Below, piece by piece: positions 33,061 to 35,303 of a DNA stretch of 35,303 nucleotides. The first letter of the stretch is position 1. Each line of letters begins with the position of its first letter. The translations under genes and the position numbers were made by a program. The notes below the pieces were generated by a model. The model made no database searches, was not told the origin of the DNA, and saw nothing but the letters and a program-made list of their open reading frames with translations. The stretch is from Bacteroidales bacterium (GTDB lineage: Bacteria; Bacteroidota; Bacteroidia; Bacteroidales; WCHB1-69): assembly GCA_017454945.1 (NCBI GenBank), contig JAFTCA010000037.1:1-35303 (forward strand). The letters run 5' to 3'.

Positions 33061-33882
33061 ATGTGCAAAAGCGAAATTGTTATGTACCAGCCAGATAGTA
33101 CTATATCTTTGGAAGTACGGATGGAACATGAGACGCTGTGGCTTACGCAGGCTCAAATCGCGGTGTTGTTTGGAACAAAACGTCCTGGTATTACCAAGCA
33201 TCTGAATAATATTTATAAAAGTGGCGAATTGGATAAAAATAGTACATGTTCCATTTTGGAACATATAGGTAAAGATGGGACAAGAGCATACTTCACCACT
33301 TATTACAACCTAGATGCCATTCTTTCGGTAGGCTATCGTGTCAATAGTAAAAATGCTACTCTATTCCGCAAATGGGCAACAAAAACGTTGAAAGATTATT
33401 TGTTACGAGGTTATGTCATTCAGCATCGCATAGAAAAATTAGAAGAGAAGGTATCTGAACACGATAAGAAAATTGATTTTTTCGTTCGAAACGCCTTGCC
33501 TCCCCTCGAAGGTATTTTCTATGATGGACAAATTTTTGACGCATACGTTTTTGTGTCAGATCTTATGCGCTCAGCTAAGAAAAGTATTATATTGATAGAT
33601 AATTATATAGATGAATCTGTGTTGATGCTTTTATCTAAGAGAGTTGATAATGTAATCGCCAAAATTATCACCCGACGTATTTCTCCAGAACTTCTTTCAG
33701 ATTTGGAACGACATAATCTACAATATCCTTCCATAGAAATAACTGAATCTCAGCGCTATCACGATCGTTTTCTTATTATCGATGACGTTGTTTACCATAT
33801 TGGTGCTTCTTTGAAAGATTTGGGAAAGAAACTTTTCGCCTTCTCAAAGATGAAAGTTCCGTCAGACCAATTAATTGTTTAG
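33061..33882 (+). CDS. RhuM-family protein with a PLD-like C-terminal domain
   Basis: A 273-residue protein. Residues 5-130 match the RhuM virulence-protein domain (EIVMYQPDSTISLEVR, ETLWLTQAQIAVLFGTKRPGITKHLNN, YYNLDAILSVGYRVNS, FRKWATKTLKDYLLRGYVI), a winged-helix-like module seen in accessory and mobile loci. The C-terminal domain (150-262) carries YDGQIFDAYV, KKSIILIDNYIDESVL, HDRFLIIDD (H234, R236, D241) and YHIGASLKDLGKKLFA, nearly the same as in the ORF6N protein at 13185. It resembles half of a phospholipase D site with HxK changed to HxR. The gene is AT-rich, solitary and converges with mnmE. Function is unknown; nuclease, regulator or defence roles are possible. Confidence 0.88.
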   Translation: MCKSEIVMYQPDSTISLEVRMEHETLWLTQAQIAVLFGTKRPGITKHLNNIYKSGELDKNSTCSILEHIGKDGTRAYFTTYYNLDAILSVGYRVNSKNATLFRKWATKTLKDYLLRGYVIQHRIEKLEEKVSEHDKKIDFFVRNALPPLEGIFYDGQIFDAYVFVSDLMRSAKKSIILIDNYIDESVLMLLSKRVDNVIAKIITRRISPELLSDLERHNLQYPSIEITESQRYHDRFLIIDDVVYHIGASLKDLGKKLFAFSKMKVPSDQLIV

Positions 33883-33906
33883 AGTGATTTCAAGGGGAAA
33901 TAAACA

Positions 33907-35292
33907 CTATTTTCCGATGCAGAACCTTCCGAAAATGTTGTTGAGCAGCTCGTCGGTGACAATAGTGCCAGTGACTTCGCCCAAGGCGTCCAGTGCTGCA
34001 CGGACATCCACTGCAAGCAGGTCGGTGGAAAGGCCTGCGGCCATCCCCTGCTCTATGGCTTCAATCGAACGCTCAATCTGCAACATGGAATCGTAATGGC
34101 GGGCATTGGTCAGCAAGGTATTGTCGCTGATGTCGGCCACATGCACCGACTGCACCAGCCACTGCTTCAGCTCATTCAAGTGCTCTTGCTTCTTAGCAGA
34201 GATATACAACAAATCGTCATCGCCTACCCTTTGCACCCCTGAAGGCACCTCATCCGCCAACTTATCGCACTTGTTGGCCAACAACAACATACGTTTGCCC
34301 GACAGATCGGTTTCCTGCACACCCTTTTGCAAAACTTCCAGCACCTGATTGGGCGTTTCATTTTCTATATCAAAAACATAGAGAACAATTTCGGCTTTCT
34401 CCATGGCCTGGAACGACCGCTCAATGCCAAACTTCTCAATCTCATTGTCCGACTCGCGAATGCCAGCCGTGTCAATGAAGCGAAACGTGAGCCCATCCAA
34501 ATTGAAGGTCTCCTCTATCGTGTCGCGCGTGGTGCCGGGAATGTCGGACACAATGGCGCGCTCCTCATCCACCAAGGCGTTCAGCAGCGTGGACTTGCCC
34601 ACATTAGGACTGCCAACGATGGCTACGGGGATACCATTTTTCAAACTGTTTCCCAACTTGAACGAGCGTATCAGCGCCTGCACCTCGCCCTTCACAACAG
34701 CGAGCAGCTCTTTCAGTCGCTGGCGGTCGGCAAACTCAACGTCCTCCTCACTGAAATCCAACTCCAACTCCATCAGCGAAGCCAAATCCACCAGCTGATT
34801 ACGCAAGTCGGCCAGTTTGTGCGATACATTGCCTTTCAGTTGATTGACAGCTAATTTGTGCGCCATCTCCGACTGCGACTCTATCAGGTCGGCCACTGCC
34901 TCGGCTTGCGGCAGGTCCATACGGCCGTTCAAGAAGGCACGCATGGTAAACTCGCCCGGCTGTGCGGAACGGCAACCATTTTGCAACAGCAACGACATGA
35001 TTTTCTGGCGGATATAAAACGAGCCGTGGCACGAAATCTCCACCACATCCTCGCCCGTATAGGAATGTGGTGCCACAAACTTGGTAACCACCACTTGGTC
35101 AATCAACTGCGAACCGTCGTAGATGCCCGCCAACATAGCCTGATTGGCCTCCGCAGCACAAAATTTGTCGCCTACTTTCATCAGTTTGGCCACAATGGGA
35201 AAAGCCTCGCTCCCCGACACACGGATAACCGCAATAGCTCCCGCACCCTGCGGCGTTGACAATGCACAAATGGTGGAATTTGAGGAAATCAT
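33907..35292 (-). CDS. mnmE: tRNA modification GTPase MnmE
   Basis: With MnmG it makes the carboxymethylaminomethyl-type modification of the wobble uridine of certain tRNAs. It has 461 residues. The N-terminal folate-binding domain has TICALSTPQGAGAIAVIRVSG. The inserted G domain shows G1 GSPNVGKS (227-234), G3 DTAG (274-277) and G4 NKCD (340-343), with G2 near IPGTTRDT. The C-terminus ends in the hallmark FCIGK with the catalytic cysteine C458. It is complete in the window. Eleven bases remain upstream of the start codon and match the purB-leader repeat word GATAATGTATA. Confidence 0.98.
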   Translation of the reverse strand: MISSNSTICALSTPQGAGAIAVIRVSGSEAFPIVAKLMKVGDKFCAAEANQAMLAGIYDGSQLIDQVVVTKFVAPHSYTGEDVVEISCHGSFYIRQKIMSLLLQNGCRSAQPGEFTMRAFLNGRMDLPQAEAVADLIESQSEMAHKLAVNQLKGNVSHKLADLRNQLVDLASLMELELDFSEEDVEFADRQRLKELLAVVKGEVQALIRSFKLGNSLKNGIPVAIVGSPNVGKSTLLNALVDEERAIVSDIPGTTRDTIEETFNLDGLTFRFIDTAGIRESDNEIEKFGIERSFQAMEKAEIVLYVFDIENETPNQVLEVLQKGVQETDLSGKRMLLLANKCDKLADEVPSGVQRVGDDDLLYISAKKQEHLNELKQWLVQSVHVADISDNTLLTNARHYDSMLQIERSIEAIEQGMAAGLSTDLLAVDVRAALDALGEVTGTIVTDELLNNIFGRFCIGK

Positions 35293-35303
35293 GATAATGT
35301 ATA

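Overview
The window looks like a chromosomal segment from a member of the Bacteroidota, most likely order Bacteroidales and possibly an uncultured gut or rumen lineage. The reasons are: many promoters with the Bacteroidetes -7 element TAnnTTTG; weak or absent Shine-Dalgarno sequences at most starts; exported thioredoxin-fold proteins with a large N-terminal extension; a FISUMP (Fibrobacter succinogenes major paralogous) domain; and a type IX secretion sorting-like domain. No rRNA, tRNA, CRISPR array, insertion sequence or prophage was found.

Layout. 1-5812 is a minus-strand housekeeping block: purB (purine synthesis), rocD (ornithine aminotransferase), nth (base excision repair) and mutB (B12-dependent methylmalonyl-CoA mutase). 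5978-11190 runs on the plus strand: a DUF6512-like membrane protein, a lipoprotein, sufB, folD and an exported thioredoxin-fold protein. 11194-13034 is a minus-strand pair, an exported lipoprotein thioredoxin and a secreted repeat protein. 13137-14726 is an AT-rich island with an ORF6N-domain gene and a small lipocalin-like lipoprotein. 14819-16812 holds grpE and dnaJ. 17130-20148 holds corA, coaD and another exported thioredoxin-fold protein overlapping coaD. 20246-23909 is a tight cluster of a FISUMP protein, a sensor histidine kinase and a response regulator. 24140-30400 is a complete tripartite RND efflux operon (TolC-like, adaptor, pump) with a DUF2461 gene behind it. 31014-31910 is pyrD. 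32090-33882 is a second AT-rich accessory island with a hicBA toxin-antitoxin pair between two 32-bp direct repeats, a structured GC-rich element and a RhuM-family gene. mnmE closes the window.

What stands out. (1) The two AT-rich islands each carry a lone regulator-like gene with a different N-terminal domain (ORF6N or RhuM) but nearly the same C-terminal domain, which resembles a degenerate single-motif phospholipase D fold. They also share a similar promoter layout. This is the best candidate here for a poorly described system. (2) At least six intergenic sites are filled with the same family of short modular repeats, in both orientations, often starting at the base after a stop codon. They resemble the short tandem repeats of cyanobacteria. 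(3) hicBA is bracketed by perfect 32-bp direct repeats. (4) A 105-bp, five-stem imperfect palindrome lies between the DUF2461/66-aa gene pair and pyrD. (5) mutB and sufB are separated from their usual partner genes.
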